Source of the DNA: Limnanthes douglasii subsp. nivea
Lineage: Eukaryota; Streptophyta; Magnoliopsida; Brassicales; Limnanthaceae
Direction: 5' to 3'
DNA: 64,000 bases
NCBI GenBank assembly: GCA_036936605.1
Contig: JAUPFV010000004.1
Coordinates: 91,910,334 to 91,974,333 of the forward strand
Position 1 is the stretch's first letter. Each line of letters starts with the position of its first letter. The position numbers and the translations under genes are program-made. The notes under the pieces are model-generated. The model made no database searches. It was not told the DNA's origin and was given only the letters and a program-made list of their open reading frames with translations. Below are positions 1-11,600 of the stretch, piece after piece.

Positions 1-385
1 TAATCTGCTTTTGCTTCTTTCTAGTTCGACCCTCATCGCTGCTAGAGGACAAGGATTTTTCAACTCCCTCACTGTCCGAAGAGCTATCAGAAGATTCTGA
101 GTTTGAGTCAGAACTCTCCACTGGCTTAGACCGGTGAGACTTTTTGGAACTGGCATGAGTCTTTTTGGTGCTCACATGAGTCTTCAAAGACTCATTCTCT
201 CTAGGGTTATCGGTGTGACGAGCAGTTGATGCTTTTGACTTTTCTTTCACGCCCATCTTGGCCTTTTCTGCCCTCAGAGCTTCTATTTCACCCTTTAGCC
301 TATCACGCTCTTCGATAGTGTATTCATCGTTCTCTACCACCACTTCGAGCAAAGCTGGTGGTACTTCTGGATTGTCCGGATTCAT
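1..385 (-). CDS. gag N-terminal part of E0 (partial, runs off window)
   Basis: This is the N-terminal region of the E0 gag polyprotein, open over about 128 codons from the ATG at 383-385 to the window edge with no stop. The sequence starts MNPDNPEVPPALLEVV. It continues with a charged EERDRLKGEIEALRAEKAK helix, predicted coiled coil, and then a Ser/Lys/Asp-rich linker of SSDS-type repeats. It corresponds to the gag starts of E1 (14002) and E2 (43997). In E2 an earlier in-frame ATG lies just after the primer-binding site; at the matching place here that ATG is absent, so the internal ATG is used. Gag would form the particle core, but this piece stops before the capsid-like domain. Confidence 0.7.
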   Translation of the reverse strand, partial: MNPDNPEVPPALLEVVVENDEYTIEERDRLKGEIEALRAEKAKMGVKEKSKASTARHTDNPRENESLKTHVSTKKTHASSKKSHRSKPVESSDSNSESSDSSSDSEGVEKSLSSSSDEGRTRKKQKQI

Positions 386-458
386 TCGGATAGATTTTCT
401 TAGCTGGTTTTGAATGCTTGATTCATGCACCTTCTCCTCCCACTGTGGTCGCCAATTT

Positions 459-864
459 GGTGTGGATAATAATCGCCTGAGGGTAGGCTAGTAATTTGGT
501 TGGTGTTTTATAGTAGGGTGTAGGTGATATGTGTTTAGAGTAGAGAGTAGAGAGATAATTAAGCAGCCTGGTAGCAGTTATTCTCATTACCCACACTTAA
601 TGCAGGTGGTTGGGTATTTATACCCTGATGTTTGGGCCCTTATGGGCTTTCGGGTCATATTTAATGGACCCGAGTCATGTTCAAAGACCCATGAGCTCTA
701 AGTAGGAGAGCAAGTAGCTTAGTCAAGAAGTGTTTAGGTTTTTTAGTACTTTTGTCATAGTTCGAACGGTCCTATGGTCATAGTGTTCGAAGTGATCTGT
801 CCGGTCTGGAGGCCTTGGACCGATCTGTCCTTGTCCGGGGAGCGTGCAGACTTCGGAGTCATCA
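459..864 (-). repeat. 5' LTR of E0
   Basis: The LTR is 406 bp and, read on the minus strand, begins TGATGACTCCGAAG and ends CCACACCA. It is bounded by the same primer-binding-region sequence (TTGGCGACCACAGTGGGAG, on the minus strand) as in E1 and E2. A TATAAATA box flanked by GGG and CCC lies at 615-622. Enriched CCGGAC/TCCGG words are shared with the LTRs of E1 and E2. Confidence 0.85.
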
Positions 865-870
865 ACAACA

Positions 871-1690
871 ACTTCTGGTCTTTAAATATTTACTTTTCTC
901 CTTCATGGACTTGGAGGAAAATTTTGAATCTTAGGCGCCGTGATTGGTAACGGAGATAAGATCTCCTTTAAGTTTGACCCATGGTTGCTATCAATCTCTT
1001 TGGTCATCAACTATGGACACGTTATTATTCGAGATTCTCATATCGGGAGCAACCTTGAGGTCTCTAATATCATTCGAGACGTTATTTTGAACTGGCCGAC
1101 TCATTTAAGGTCGGCTAGTGCTAGAAACCATCAAACCTTCTAAGAGATTAACCATCTCATCCTATATCTCCCCCCTAGCATCCTCCATTACGACATCCAC
1201 TATTGGAATGCTAAGTGTGAAATAACCAAGTTCACTATCAAGGATACCTACAATGTCATTCATACGCCCATCCTCCACGACGAATGAGTGGGGCTTGTTT
1301 GGAATAAATTTAATATTCATTGCCATTTCGGCATTCTTTGGCTATCCATGGTAAACTATCCAACCAAGATAAACTTCTGTTTTAGGGTCTAAACACCCCC
1401 CCTGAATTGTGACTTATAAAATTCCGCCCCTAAATTCATTAATTATATCCTCTATGACTATAATTACACTCAGGGCATCTGGGGTTTCGCCAGCTCCAAC
1501 TTCAGATTTTCTTTTAGTCACAATAACAATTGGTAATCCCTTAGGTCCTTGCGGGAATATTTCCTATGGACCTCGCAAATTCCTTTGAGGGGATATCACG
1601 GGTCACGACAATCGTCTTGGGGCTTTTGGATTTCTTTTATGGCTCGATTAGGATATCGTATTCGTTTTTGTAAATATAATGAACAGTTCT
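871..1690 (+). pseudogene. LINE remnant (C-terminal region of ORF2)
   Basis: Conceptual translation in two or three frames gives a recognisable run of plant L1-type ORF2 C-terminal sequence. Near 897 there is SPSWTWRKILNLRR, then IGNGDKISFKFDPWL from 943. Later come blocks of the zf-RVT neighbourhood such as WNKFNIHCHFGILWLSMV around 1300-1360. Stops and frameshifts are frequent and no endonuclease or RT domain is present, so it is an old fragment. It abuts the E0 LTR on the left, so E0 may have inserted at its edge. The right boundary is approximate; sequence resembling the MULE transposase starts near 1750. Confidence 0.5.
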
Positions 1691-1749
1691 TATGAGGGAT
1701 ATTTTTTAATGGTTAGATTGACCCATCGATCTAAAGATGAGTTGTCTAT

Positions 1750-2317
1750 TGTCGATAACTGATTCAAATGGATCGAAAATGATTCGATGCCCTTGAAATC
1801 AAATGGTGTTATTGACGCATGTTGTAGATTGTACGCATACTAGATACATTTTCCGGAAATTTTAACTTTAAACCACGGTATATATCTCTTGGCCGCAAAC
1901 CGATTGTTGTGAGTTTACGAACATACTCTTCCTCCTCGTTTTTAGCCTCGCAACTCGTGAATAACCATCCAAGAGTAAAAAGGGTTGGTGGTTGTGTTTC
2001 CCATTTCTAACTACCAATTTCCAATAACCGGGTAGTTCTAACACTGGATTTCACCTTAGCGTGAACGGACAATCGCATATTTTTTACGAACACTCACAGC
2101 GCTTCTTCACAATCCCCGGTTTGGGCCTCGGTTTGTAAACACTGTGCCTCTCGCACTTAAAATATATCATCGGAGTTTTACCGTCTTTACTACTATCGTC
2201 ATCTTTATCAACCAAAACAATGAATCCTATGCTTTTCCTTTCCTTCTCAACCCATGCAAGCAATTCCAATTTGGTGTAGACATTATGCATGGTAAAAATT
2301 TGGCTATAATCGGTCAT
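1750..2317 (-). pseudogene. MULE transposase fragment, N-terminal FAR1-like part (copy A)
   Basis: On the minus strand from about 2317 the translation gives TKLELLAWVEKERKSIGFIV, then ERHSVYKPRPKPG, CECS, a TAA, and then CDCPFTLR...GYWKLVVRNGKHNHQPF. This is the Cys/His DNA-binding start of plant Mutator-like and FAR1-type transposases. The order ERH-Y, C-C, CPF, W-L, HNH is characteristic. Translation degenerates with stops after about 1800. The matching region in unit D is 46.1-46.7 kb. The catalytic part is not adjacent here; another piece lies at 24561-25110, beyond the copia and E1 insertions and much other sequence, so this copy is broken. Confidence 0.6.
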
Positions 2318-2329
2318 ATTACATAGTGC

Positions 2330-2960
2330 TTCTCCCGGTTCCTACGCAAAGCAAAAATTATTTAAATTAATACAATATCAAAATTCATTCAATTTGCCAA
2401 CAAAAATAACTCATTTTATAACTAAATAACTCATTCAATTGTCAACAAGTTCATACATGTATTTAGACTCATTTAATTTGGCTATAAGGCATGTTCTTGC
2501 ATTGAAGTGTACAATTCAAGGCACGACTTTGTGCGTGGATCTGTTTTGTTAAAAATAAATAAAAATTCACCTCAAGCCCACTCTTTAGATGGTCAGTAAG
2601 CGGCTCCTCCTCGTCCGAAAGAAAATTTTAAGATTGCAGCTGAAATCGTCGTTGTAGTCACTCAAATCCATAATATGGTTTGATTTGAGTTGATTTTAAG
2701 TGTTTTTTTGGTTTTTAACCGGTAGGGGAGAGAGAAAGGAAAAGAGAAAAGAGGAGGTAGAAAGTGAAGTTGTTGAAATAGTTAAGGTTTTTATATCCAT
2801 GAATATTTTCGTATTTACAAATTCAATGAAAAAAAATTAGAATTTGAGTGTCACTATAAAAACGGGATCTTGATTTAGCCGTACCCTTATATTTTTCTTT
2901 GATTGCGAATTTATGTATAATTAGATTTTAACCAATAATGATAATTAAAATGAGTCTATC
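2330..2960. other. Non-coding part of composite repeat, left of the copia insertion
   Basis: I see no gene here. The stretch upstream of the MULE N-terminus is AT-rich. From about 2690 to 2940 it matches 32.7-33.1 kb (unit C) and 47.7-47.79 plus 53.6-53.87 kb (unit D), including a purine-rich block (agaggaggtagaaagtga) and a T-rich segment. Its position upstream of the transposase would suit a MULE terminal region, but I could not identify a matching inverted repeat. The homology stops exactly where the copia element begins at 2961. Confidence 0.5.
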
Positions 2961-3622
2961 TGATACCACTTTGACAAGAAATAGAAGCACAAACGAAATC
3001 TTCTTTCTTGTATCAAGTATGATAGAGATAACGATCCCAAACAAAATATCAAGTCTGAATAAAATAAACGCAAACAACACAGAACACTTTTTACGTGGAA
3101 AACCTTCCCAATGTAGGAAGTAAAAACCACGGGACTGATTTCGGAGTCCAACCAAATATTCACTATCAGAAGATGGGTTACAAAACTATTCTCTAGATAA
3201 AACTAGAGCATACGCCACAAGAAGTATGACAACTTCATACACAACCCCAATACACAAGATAATGAACCGAAATCAGAAAACTCACTCAAGTATCCCTAAA
3301 ATGCAGTTAGAAAACGATGCTCGAAAAACACACTTAGATGAATCCAAATCAAAAACCCTCTGCACAAATTGTAGAGGAAAAGTAGACGAGCCTTCTCACC
3401 AAAATTGAAGCCGATCGGACAACCGGAGACAGTCCGATTGAAAGCACAAAGTTCCGCCTCGGATCACCTTTTTCTCTCAAAAACTGCGCTATAGAATATG
3501 ATGCTCATCTCAGAAAGACACTGTATAAATATATATTTATACATAAACCAAAATCCTATGTGTTATCCAAATTGGGCTTAGCTCATATGATAATTGGACT
3601 CCCACATAGGAAGAGCCCAACA
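2961..3622 (-). repeat. Copia 3' LTR
   Basis: This 662-bp LTR begins TGTTGGGC on the minus strand and ends TGGTATCA. A TATA-like AT block lies at 3521-3545. Immediately outside on the internal side is a purine tract (gtgagggggagatt) that serves as the polypurine tract. By hand alignment it differs from the LTR at 7702-8362 at about a dozen positions, close to 2 percent. The last 8 bp coincide with the usual initiator-Met primer-binding motif, so the outer boundary could be misplaced by a few bases. Confidence 0.85.
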
Positions 3623-3638
3623 AATCTCCCCCTCACGA

Positions 3639-6600
3639 CTATGTGGGAGGATTCGCCATCCCGGCGATCAATCTACAATGTTCAAGCTTTCCCCTAGGCA
3701 AAGCCTTTGTCATCATGTCAGACCCATTATCATCTATATGAACTTTATCAACCTCCATTAGTTTAGCATCAAGAATATCTCGAATCCAATGATATCTCAC
3801 ATCAATATGTTTCGACTTTGAGTGAAATGACGAATTCTTCACGAGATGAATAGCACTCTGATTATCACATAACAGTACATACCTGTGTTGCTCAAATCCA
3901 AGTTCTTTCAAGAACTTCTTCATCCATAGTAGCTCTTTACTCGCTTCTGTCACTGCAATGAATTCAGCTTCTGTCGTTGAAAGGGTAACACACTTTTGTA
4001 GTCTTGATTTCCATGAAACAGCGCCACCACAAAAGTTAATCAAATATCCAGAAGTAGACTTGCGAGTATCGACATCTCCAGCCAAGTCTGAATCAGAATA
4101 AGCCAACAACTCAAGTTTATTCATCCCAAAACTGAGCTTCAAATTAGAGGTTCCTCGTAGATACCTCATAATCCATTTCACGGCTTCCCAATGCTCTCTA
4201 CCTGGGTTTGACAAAAATCTGCTCACAACACAAACACTATGAGCTAAGTCAGGACGAGTACATACCATGGCATACATGAGACTTCCAACTGCAGATGCAT
4301 ATGGAATATTATCCATGTCTCTCTTTTCTTCATTAGTTGAAGGACATTGTTTCTTGCTTAACTTGAAGTGACCGGAAAGTGGTGAGCTAACCACTTTAGC
4401 TTTGTCCATATTAAACTTCTGACGAATTTTCTCAATGTATTTTTCTTGTGATAAGAACAACTTCTTCAAGTCTCTGTCTCTAGTAATTCGAATGCCGAGA
4501 ATCTGCTTTGCTGGACCTAAATCTTTCATTGCGAAAGACTTACTTAACTGTTTCTTCAAAGAATCAATCCGCGAAGTATTCTTCCCAACAATAAGCATAT
4601 CATCCACATAAAGTAAAAGAACGATAAAATCGGTATCTAAAAATTTCTTCACAAATACACAATTATCAGAATAAGTCTTCTTGTAATCCTGCTCCCCCAT
4701 AACTGACATGAACTTTTTATACCACTGTCTCGGAGCTTGCTTCAAACCATATAGACTCTTTTTCAGTCTGCATACATAATCTTCTTTTCCTTCAACCACA
4801 AAACCTTCAGGCTGTTTCAAAAAAATCTCTTCTTCCAAGTCACCATGCAAGAATGCTGTTTTTACATCCATTTGCTCAATTTCCAAGTCTAGACTCGCTG
4901 CAATGCCTAGAACCACACGAATAGAAGACATTTTTACAACTGGAGAAAATATTTCATCAAAATCAATACCTTTTTTCTGACCAAAGCCTTTGACTACCAA
5001 TCTTGCTTTGTACCGTGGTTGCAGAGAACTATCATCTTGCTTCAACCTATACACCCACTTGTTACTCAAGGCTTTTCTCCCTTCAGGTATCTTCACTAAC
5101 GCAAATGTATGATTTTCATGAGGTGATTGCATCTCTTCATTCATCGCTTCAATCCATTGATTTTTACATACACCACTAATAGCCTCATCATAACACTCAG
5201 GCTCACCTGCATCGGTTAACAAAATATATTGATCAGAAGGATATCTAGTAGAGGGTTGTCTATCTCTAGTAGATCTCCGCGTTGGAACTTCAAATTGTTC
5301 AATATCTTCTTCATTCACTTGTTCATCCACGAAATCATTATCATGATCACCAGTATAAAAAATATGTGAACCTCTGGAAGCAGGTGAGTCACCATCCGAA
5401 TTTTCTTGAACTTCTGTAGGAGTATGTGCAAGCGGAATATGCCCCAAATCTACCAAGTCATTCTGAGACATAGACACTGAATTTTGACTCTTATCAATAT
5501 CATGAACTATCTGATCTTCCATAAACACGGCATCTCTGCTCCTAATAAGTTTCTTATTAATTGGATCATGAAATCTGTAGCCGAACTCATCAAGACCATA
5601 ACCAATGAATACACACTGTCTTGTCTTCGAATTTAGTTTAGATCTCTCATCTTTAGGAATATGCACATAAGCTTTGCACCCAAAGACACGCAAATGATCA
5701 TAAGAAACATCTTTACCTGTCCAAACTCTATTTGGGATATCTCCATCTAAAGGTACAGAAGGACTAAGATTCAAGACATGTACCACTGTATTCAAAGCTT
5801 CACCCCAAAAGTATTTAGGGAGTTGTGATTGTGAAAGAAGACATCTTACCCTTTCAATTAATATTCGGTTTAGTCTCTCCGCTACGCCATTCAACTGAGG
5901 GGTCTTGGGAGGTGTCTTTTGATGTCGAATACCTTGCTGTCTACAATAATCATCAAAAGGACCAATGTATTCTCCCCCATTATCACTTCTAATACATTTC
6001 AATTGTTTCCCAGTCTGTCTCTCAACTGAAGCTTGAAACTGCTTAAAGACATCTAACACTTGATCTTTTGTTTTCAAAGTGTAAGCCCAAACTTTCCTGG
6101 AATGATCATCAACAAAAGTAACAAAGTACAAACAACCACTAAGTGTTCTCGTTTTGAAAGGACCACAAACATCAGTATGTACCAAGTCAAGCAAACTTGG
6201 TTTTCTTGAAGGAGTCGAGCTCTTGAAAGATACTCTATTCTGCTTTCCAGCCAAACAATGTACGCATTTCTTTAAATGAGCTTTGTGTATCCCACGAATG
6301 TATTGTTTCTTCCTCAGAATATCTAATCCTTTTTCGCTAATGTGACTGAGTCTTTTATGCCACAAATCAACCATTGATTCATCATTAACAGCATTGATTT
6401 TCTCAGCAGACACCCTTGCAGACATGATGTAGAGGGCTGAATATTTTTGTCCTCTTGCCACAACCAACGAGCCCTTAGTAAGTTTCCACTGCCCATTCGC
6501 AAAAATACTGCAATAACCTTCATCATCTAGCTTCCCTGTAGATATCAAATTCAATCGAAGATCGGGTATATGTTTAACACCCTTCAAAATCAATCTTGCA

Positions 6601-7667
6601 CCCATGCTTGTTTCTAGATAAACATCACCAATACCAACCACTTTAGACAAATCATTATTTCCCATCTTTGCAGAACCAAAGTCACCAGAGGTTTAAGATG
6701 AGAAAAATTCTCTACGAGAAGTGGCATGAATTGTAGCACCACTGTCAACTACCCAACCATTTTCATCAGACACAGAATTCACAACAGCATCATCAATAAC
6801 AACGAATTAGCTATCTGAAACTGCAACAACATGTTTCTCGTCACCACTTTCATCATAATTTGTCTCCTTATTCTTTTCTTCTTTACCATTATTAGATTTC
6901 CCAAAATTATTCTTCTTTCTCAACTTATGACAAAAATTCTTAGTGTGCCCGATCTCATGACAGTAGTAGCACTCCCAATCTGCAATTTTATTAGACTTGT
7001 TCCGACTCTTGCTTCTACTTTTACCTCTAGTTTTCCAACCGCGATTTTCATTTCTACCACGTTTCTCAACGACTAGAGTTTCTGAATGTGAAGAGAAGCC
7101 AACTGTTTTTCTTCTCATATCTTCATTCAACATACTACTTTTAGCTAATGCCATTGAGATATTGCCTTCAGGAGCTGAATTAGAAAGAGACATTCTGAAA
7201 GTATCCCATGAGTCTGGCAGCGAACCAAGCAACCATAACGCCAAAACCTCGTCATCAAATTTGATACCCATAGCAGCCAACTGATTTATCAAGCCTTGAA
7301 AGGTATTCAAGTGATCTGTAAGAGGTGATCCATCTTGATACCTTAAATACATGAGCTGTTTGAACAAAAGTAACTTACTATTTCTTGTCTTCTGAGCATA
7401 TAACTCCTCAAGTTTACTCCACAATTTACTTGCATCTGTTTCGTCTACAACATGATTCAACACATTATCATCAACCCATTGCCGAATAAAGCCACAAACC
7501 TGTCGATGAATAATTATCCATTCTGCATCAAACTTATCTTTAGGTTTTTCATCACCGAACACTGGTAAATGAAAACTTTTAACATAAAGAAGATCTTCCA
7601 TCTTCGATTTCCATATATGATAATTCGAACCATTCATCGTCACCATTCTGCTTGTATTCACCTCCAT
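3639..7667 (-). pseudogene. Copia gag-pol polyprotein, two nonsense codons
   Basis: One continuous frame runs from ATG at 7667 to the stop at 3639. It is broken only by TAA at 6807-6809 and TAA at 6693-6695; the segment 6665-3639 alone is 1008 codons. Order of domains: gag with a [14 protein letters not shown] zinc knuckle (about residue 250), protease WVVDSGATIHATS, integrase zinc region LWHKRLSH, integrase core with HTDVCGP, RSDNGGEY and GVAERLNR, RT with KTAFLHGDL and YVDDM, and RNase H with YSDSDLAGD, TEAEF and CDNQSA. Both stops sit around the protease: one between gag and protease, one just after the active site where related copia proteins usually have Tyr. All catalytic motifs are otherwise present, so decay is recent. 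Any ORF starting at 7895 only reads LTR in the same frame. Confidence 0.9.
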
Positions 7668-7701
7668 ATTTGATACAAGACAAGTACACAACCTCTCGCT
7701 T

Positions 7702-8362
7702 TGATACCACTTTGACAAGAAATAGAAGCACAAACGAAATCTTCTTTCTTGTATCAAGTATGATAGAGATAACGATCCCAAACAAAATATCAAGTCTGAA
7801 TAAAATAAACGCAAACAACACAGAACACTTTTTACGTGGAAAACCTTCCAGTGTAGGAAGTAAAAACCACGGGACTGATTTCGGAGTCCAACCAAATATT
7901 CACTATCAGAAGATGGGTTACAAAACTATTCTCTAGATAAAACTAGAGCATACGCCACAAGAAGTATGATAACTTCATACACAACCCCAATACACAAGAT
8001 AATGAACCGAAATCAGAAAACTCACTCAAGTATCCCCAAAATGCAGTTAGAAGAAGATGCTCGAAAAACACACTTAGATGACTCCAAATCAAAAACCCTC
8101 TGCACAGATTGTAGAGGAAAAGTAAACGAGCCTTCTCACCAAAATTGAAGCCGATCGGACAACCGGAGACAGTCCGATTGAAAGCACAAAGTTCCGCCTC
8201 AGATCACCTTTTTCTCTCAAAAACTGCGCTATAGAATATGATGCTCATCTCAGAAAGACACTGTATAAATATATATTTATACATAAACCAAAATCCTATG
8301 TGTTATCCAAATTGGGCTTAGCTCATGTGATAATTGGACTCCCACATAGGAAGATCCCAACA
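7702..8362 (-). repeat. Copia central LTR (5' LTR of the full unit)
   Basis: This 661-bp LTR is the right-hand partner of 2961-3622. On its internal side the minus-strand sequence reads TGGTATCAAAGCGAG (7695-7709), which resembles the initiator-tRNA-Met primer-binding site of plant copia elements. On its other side (8363 onward) pol 3' sequence starts again after a purine-rich tract. The LTR therefore serves both as 5' LTR of the left unit and as 3' LTR of the deleted right unit. Confidence 0.85.
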
Positions 8363-9147
8363 AATCTCCCCCTCACGACTACGTGGGAGGATTCGCCATC
8401 CCGGCGATCAATCTACAATGTTCAAGCTTTCCCCTAGGCAAAGCCTTTGTCATCATGTCAGACCCATTATCATCTATATGAACTTTATCAACCTCCATTA
8501 GTTTAGCATCAAGAATATCTCAAATCCAATGATATCTCACATCAATATGTTTCGACTTTGAGTGAAATGACGAATTCTTCACGAGATGAATGGCACTCTG
8601 ATTATCACATAACAGTACATACCTGTGTTGCTCAAATCCAAGTTCTTTCAAGAACTTCTTCATCCATAGTAGCTCTTTACTCGCTTCTGTCACTGCAATG
8701 AATTCAGCTTCTGTCGTTGAAAGGGCAACACACTTTTGTAGTCTTGATTTCCATGAAACAGCGCCACCACAAAAGTTAATCAAATATCCAGAAGTAGACT
8801 TGCGAGTATCGACATCTCCAGCCAAGTCTGAGTCAGAATAAGCCAACAACTCAAGTTTATTCATCCCAAAACTGAGCTTCAAATTAGAGGTTCCTCGTAG
8901 ATACCTCATAATCCATTTCACGGCTTCCCAATGCTCTCTACCTGGATTTGACAAAAATCTGCTCACAACACAAACACTATGAGCTAAGTCAGGACGAGTA
9001 CATACCATGGCATACATGAGACTTCCAACTGCAGATGCATATGGAATATTATCCATGTCTCTCTTTTCTTCATTAGTTGAAGGACATTGTTTCTTGCTTA
9101 ACTTGAAGTGACCGGAAAGTGGTGAGCTAACCACTTTAGCTTTGTCC
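8363..9147 (-). pseudogene. Copia pol fragment (RNase H end) of the deleted second unit
   Basis: This stretch repeats 3623-4407 at an offset of 4740 with about six substitutions. It codes for the end of RT and the RNase H domain (YSDSDLAGD, TEAEF, CDNQSAIHL). After DKAKVVSSPL it breaks off and is joined directly to LTR sequence at about 9148. A stop replaces an Arg codon near 8520. It lacks gag, protease, integrase and most of RT, so it cannot act alone. It records a second element of the same family, slightly diverged from the first. Confidence 0.85.
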
Positions 9148-9244
9148 AGAAGTATATATTTATACATAAACCAAAATCCTATGTGTTATCCAAATTAGGC
9201 TTAGCTCATATGATAATTGGACTCCCACATAGGAAGAGCCCAAC
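9148..9244 (-). repeat. Copia LTR fragment, outer 97 bp
   Basis: The segment matches the last part of the LTR on the plus strand (3526-3622) and ends cccaaca at 9244, the correct outer LTR terminus. The inner roughly 565 bp of this LTR is missing. Flanking DNA resumes at 9245 with homology to 33.15 kb. Confidence 0.8.
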
Positions 9245-10168
9245 ATATATGTGTATACACCAATGTATAGGTTTTATAAATATAAAAAAACTTAAATAAT
9301 GTTTAGATTTTATAAATATAAAAGAGCTTAATGCAATTTTTTGTAGATATTTATATTGCTCACGATAAATTGGGAGTTTTCTGAAGTTCTAAAGCATATT
9401 TATTTTTTTCAAACTAGTTTTCATAATAATTAAACCATTTGTTAATAAGAACTGAGACTCCGAAACTAGGCATACATTTTTTTTGGTTTGAATGGACCCA
9501 AATGGACCTTTTATATTTAAAAGTTAAGCCTCTTACAACTACACTAAGAGCTTAAAAGAAATTTCGAGTAACAACCCGAATCAATCAATTCTTAACCATC
9601 GATCGGAAACTAGGCATACACTTGATTGATGTAAAAAAAACAGAACAATATACATATAACCCAGAAAATGATGTTGTTTAACACTCCAAAAATAAATACT
9701 TTAAGCCCAGAAGATGAAAAATTACATTATAAGCTTGTTATTTAAACTAAAACTACACTAAAAAAACCCGAACAAGAAAACCTAAAATAAAGTGAATCTG
9801 GATAAATAAACTAAAAAAGTTGTTTTATTTATGAACCAAAAGTACTGCAAACAACCAATTACAATAAACCCTAGAACTTTTCTAGGGTTCCAAAAAGAAC
9901 TACTATGAGAATGAACTCGGTCTTCCCGATATGATAATTTTTTTATAACAAAAATATGCTTCGCTTGGAGAGTTTTAGTTCTAACAAGAAAATAACCAAA
10001 ATAAATAAATTCAAAATTTTCTTTTATTTATGAAAACAATATACTGCAAACAACAAATTATAATAGTAAGGACTTCAAAGTCTTGTCAATTGTTAATTCT
10101 ACGATATAAAAAAAACTAGTATAGGAATGAACTCGGTATTCCCGAGTTATCGTAAAAGATATTAGCCA
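9245..10168. other. AT-rich repeat-unit DNA downstream of the MYB pseudogene
   Basis: I see no gene. The stretch matches 33.15-34.07 kb of unit C. It contains a perfect hairpin at 9867-9889 (10-bp arms, 3-nt loop) that is also found just after the stop codon of both intact MYB genes. A roughly 130-bp segment around 9835-9930 is partly repeated at 10015-10150, so the MYB 3' end and following DNA were locally duplicated in this copy. Confidence 0.5.
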
Positions 10169-10832
10169 TCAAGTTTCTATATAATTATCTAAAATTGGAT
10201 CATCATCTTGGATATTCCAAGAGACGGATTCAAGTAGTTCATCGTCAGCGCGTTTGAGTGTTGTTTGTGGGTTTTCAAGTACCAATAAATAATTAATTCG
10301 GCTTTTGTCGATCAAATCAGAGAGTGACTGAACACTTACAAATGCCTGATGTAGGTTCGGAAGCGATGCTTGATGTGGGTTCGGATGAGTCACATTTTAT
10401 CCACGGTCAAGAAGGAGGGATAACTACACCACGCCCCTCCTTCTCGAGATTGTCAAAATATTTTTAGGCATGAATCCTTATCTGGTGACAAGACAAAACT
10501 TAATCTAATAGGGATATACAATAATACAAAATATTTAAATCACATTCAATATGCAGATATCAAAAGTTTAAGGTAAAATTGTATTCAATGAAATGATAAC
10601 TTTCCTATTATCTAATGAGGGCATCTGTCTCTGACATGTTCTACAATCCTCCTCCAATCTCGCTTGAATTTTAAATTAAGATATAAATTAGAGTCATTAA
10701 AATAATTAAAATAATAGATTAAAACATACCATCCACTTACAGACTTTACAATTAAATTAACAAATTAACTTTATACAGCCATGTAAATTTCTTACCCGTC
10801 CTTCCATTTTCTATCAAACAAATACAGAAATT

Positions 10833-11400
10833 CAGGGAATTAGCACAAAATAATTATAAATCTAATATAAAAAAGTTTAGAATTGAATAAATGTCAAAAG
10901 TGTAGGGAAAAATAATCCCACAAATGCAGAAATAGGATCAAACAAGAGAAAAGAATTTAACGTGTTTCAGCTAATTTTCCTACGTCCACAAGAAAAAAAA
11001 TAAGAACCATTACAACTCATAAATATTACACAAGTTTGATTCTCACTCCATATATTTAAGCGTTATACACTCACTCTCCTCACTTCAAAATATTATACGA
11101 CAAAGAGGAATGCAGAGAATTAGCACAAAACTATAATAAATCTAATATAAAAAAGTTTAGAATGGAATAAATGTCAAAAGTGTAGGGAAAAATAATCTCA
11201 CAAATGCGGAAATAGGATCAAACAAGAGAAAAGAATTTAACGTGGTTCGGCTAATTTGCCTACGTCTACAGGAGAAAAATTAGAATCATTATAACTATAA
11301 ATATTACAAAAGTTTGATTCTCACTCCATATATTTAAGCGTTATACACTCAGTCTCCTTATTTCTAAATATTATACCCCAAAGAGAATAGTAATCACTCA
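10833..11400. repeat. Tandem duplication of about 280 bp
   Basis: The sequence from about 10833 (agggaattagcacaaaa) repeats from about 11111 with a period near 278 bp. The repeated unit contains MYB-intron sequence, the AAAAG target site and the first roughly 210 bp of the inserted LTR. The duplication therefore followed the LTR insertion. Confidence 0.75.
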
Positions 11401-11600
11401 AAAATATTCCCTCACACAAAAAGCTCACAGCTTTATCTCAAACACTACTTGTCTCTCTCTCTAAAAAAAACCCGCTAGCATTAAATGAAATGAGGTTATT
11501 TGTAAGTCACCCTTTATTTAATGGCTAGTTTTTTCTTGTAAGAAGCCTAAAGGTATGGCCCACACTAATCAATGTGAGAGATATGTGAGCAGGTTTTACA
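11181..11600. repeat. Solo LTR with AAAAG target duplication
   Basis: The 420-bp segment starts TGTAGGGAAAAAT, ends GGTTTTACA, and is flanked by AAAAG at 11176-11180 and 11601-11605. It contains the phrase aacgtggttcggctaattt, common in plant copia LTRs. No internal retrotransposon region is attached, so it is a solo LTR left by LTR-LTR recombination. It sits in intron 1 of the MYB pseudogene; the uninterrupted intron is visible at 34507-34647. Orientation is not determined. Confidence 0.7.

Larger units (their letters stand above)
1..864 (-). mobile_element. Tat-lineage Ty3/gypsy retrotransposon E0, 5' end only
   Basis: The left window edge cuts a minus-strand LTR retrotransposon. Reading leftward from 864 it shows a 5' LTR, a primer-binding region and the start of gag. 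It matches the 5' end of E2 (43.56-44.43 kb) with many scattered differences, so it is a separate, older-diverged copy and not part of the recent duplication. Pol, the antisense ORF and the 3' LTR lie outside the window, so lineage assignment rests on homology to E1 and E2. The five bases after the LTR are acaac, but the partner target duplication cannot be seen. Confidence 0.85.
2961..9244 (-). mobile_element. Compound Ty1/copia retrotransposon (LTR-internal-LTR-deleted internal-partial LTR)
   Basis: A minus-strand copia element occupies 2961-8362: 3' LTR, polypurine tract, gag-pol, 5' LTR. Beyond the 5' LTR a second copy of the pol 3' end (8363-9147) is joined to the outer 97 bp of another LTR. 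The array therefore shares a central LTR, as expected after recombination between two tandem elements, followed by deletion of most of the second internal region and part of its LTR. Domain order PR-INT-RT-RH places it in Ty1/copia, and the sequences look most like the Tork/Tnt1 branch. The host homology interrupted at 2960 resumes at 9245. No convincing target duplication is seen; about 27 bp present at 33.12-33.14 kb is missing at the junction. Confidence 0.85.

Noticed and set aside
7652..7936. 94-codon plus-strand ORF over the copia LTR and similar short ORFs in both LTRs
   Set aside because: They lie in non-coding LTR sequence opposite to the element's transcript, have no family resemblance, and their twin near 2938 has different length.
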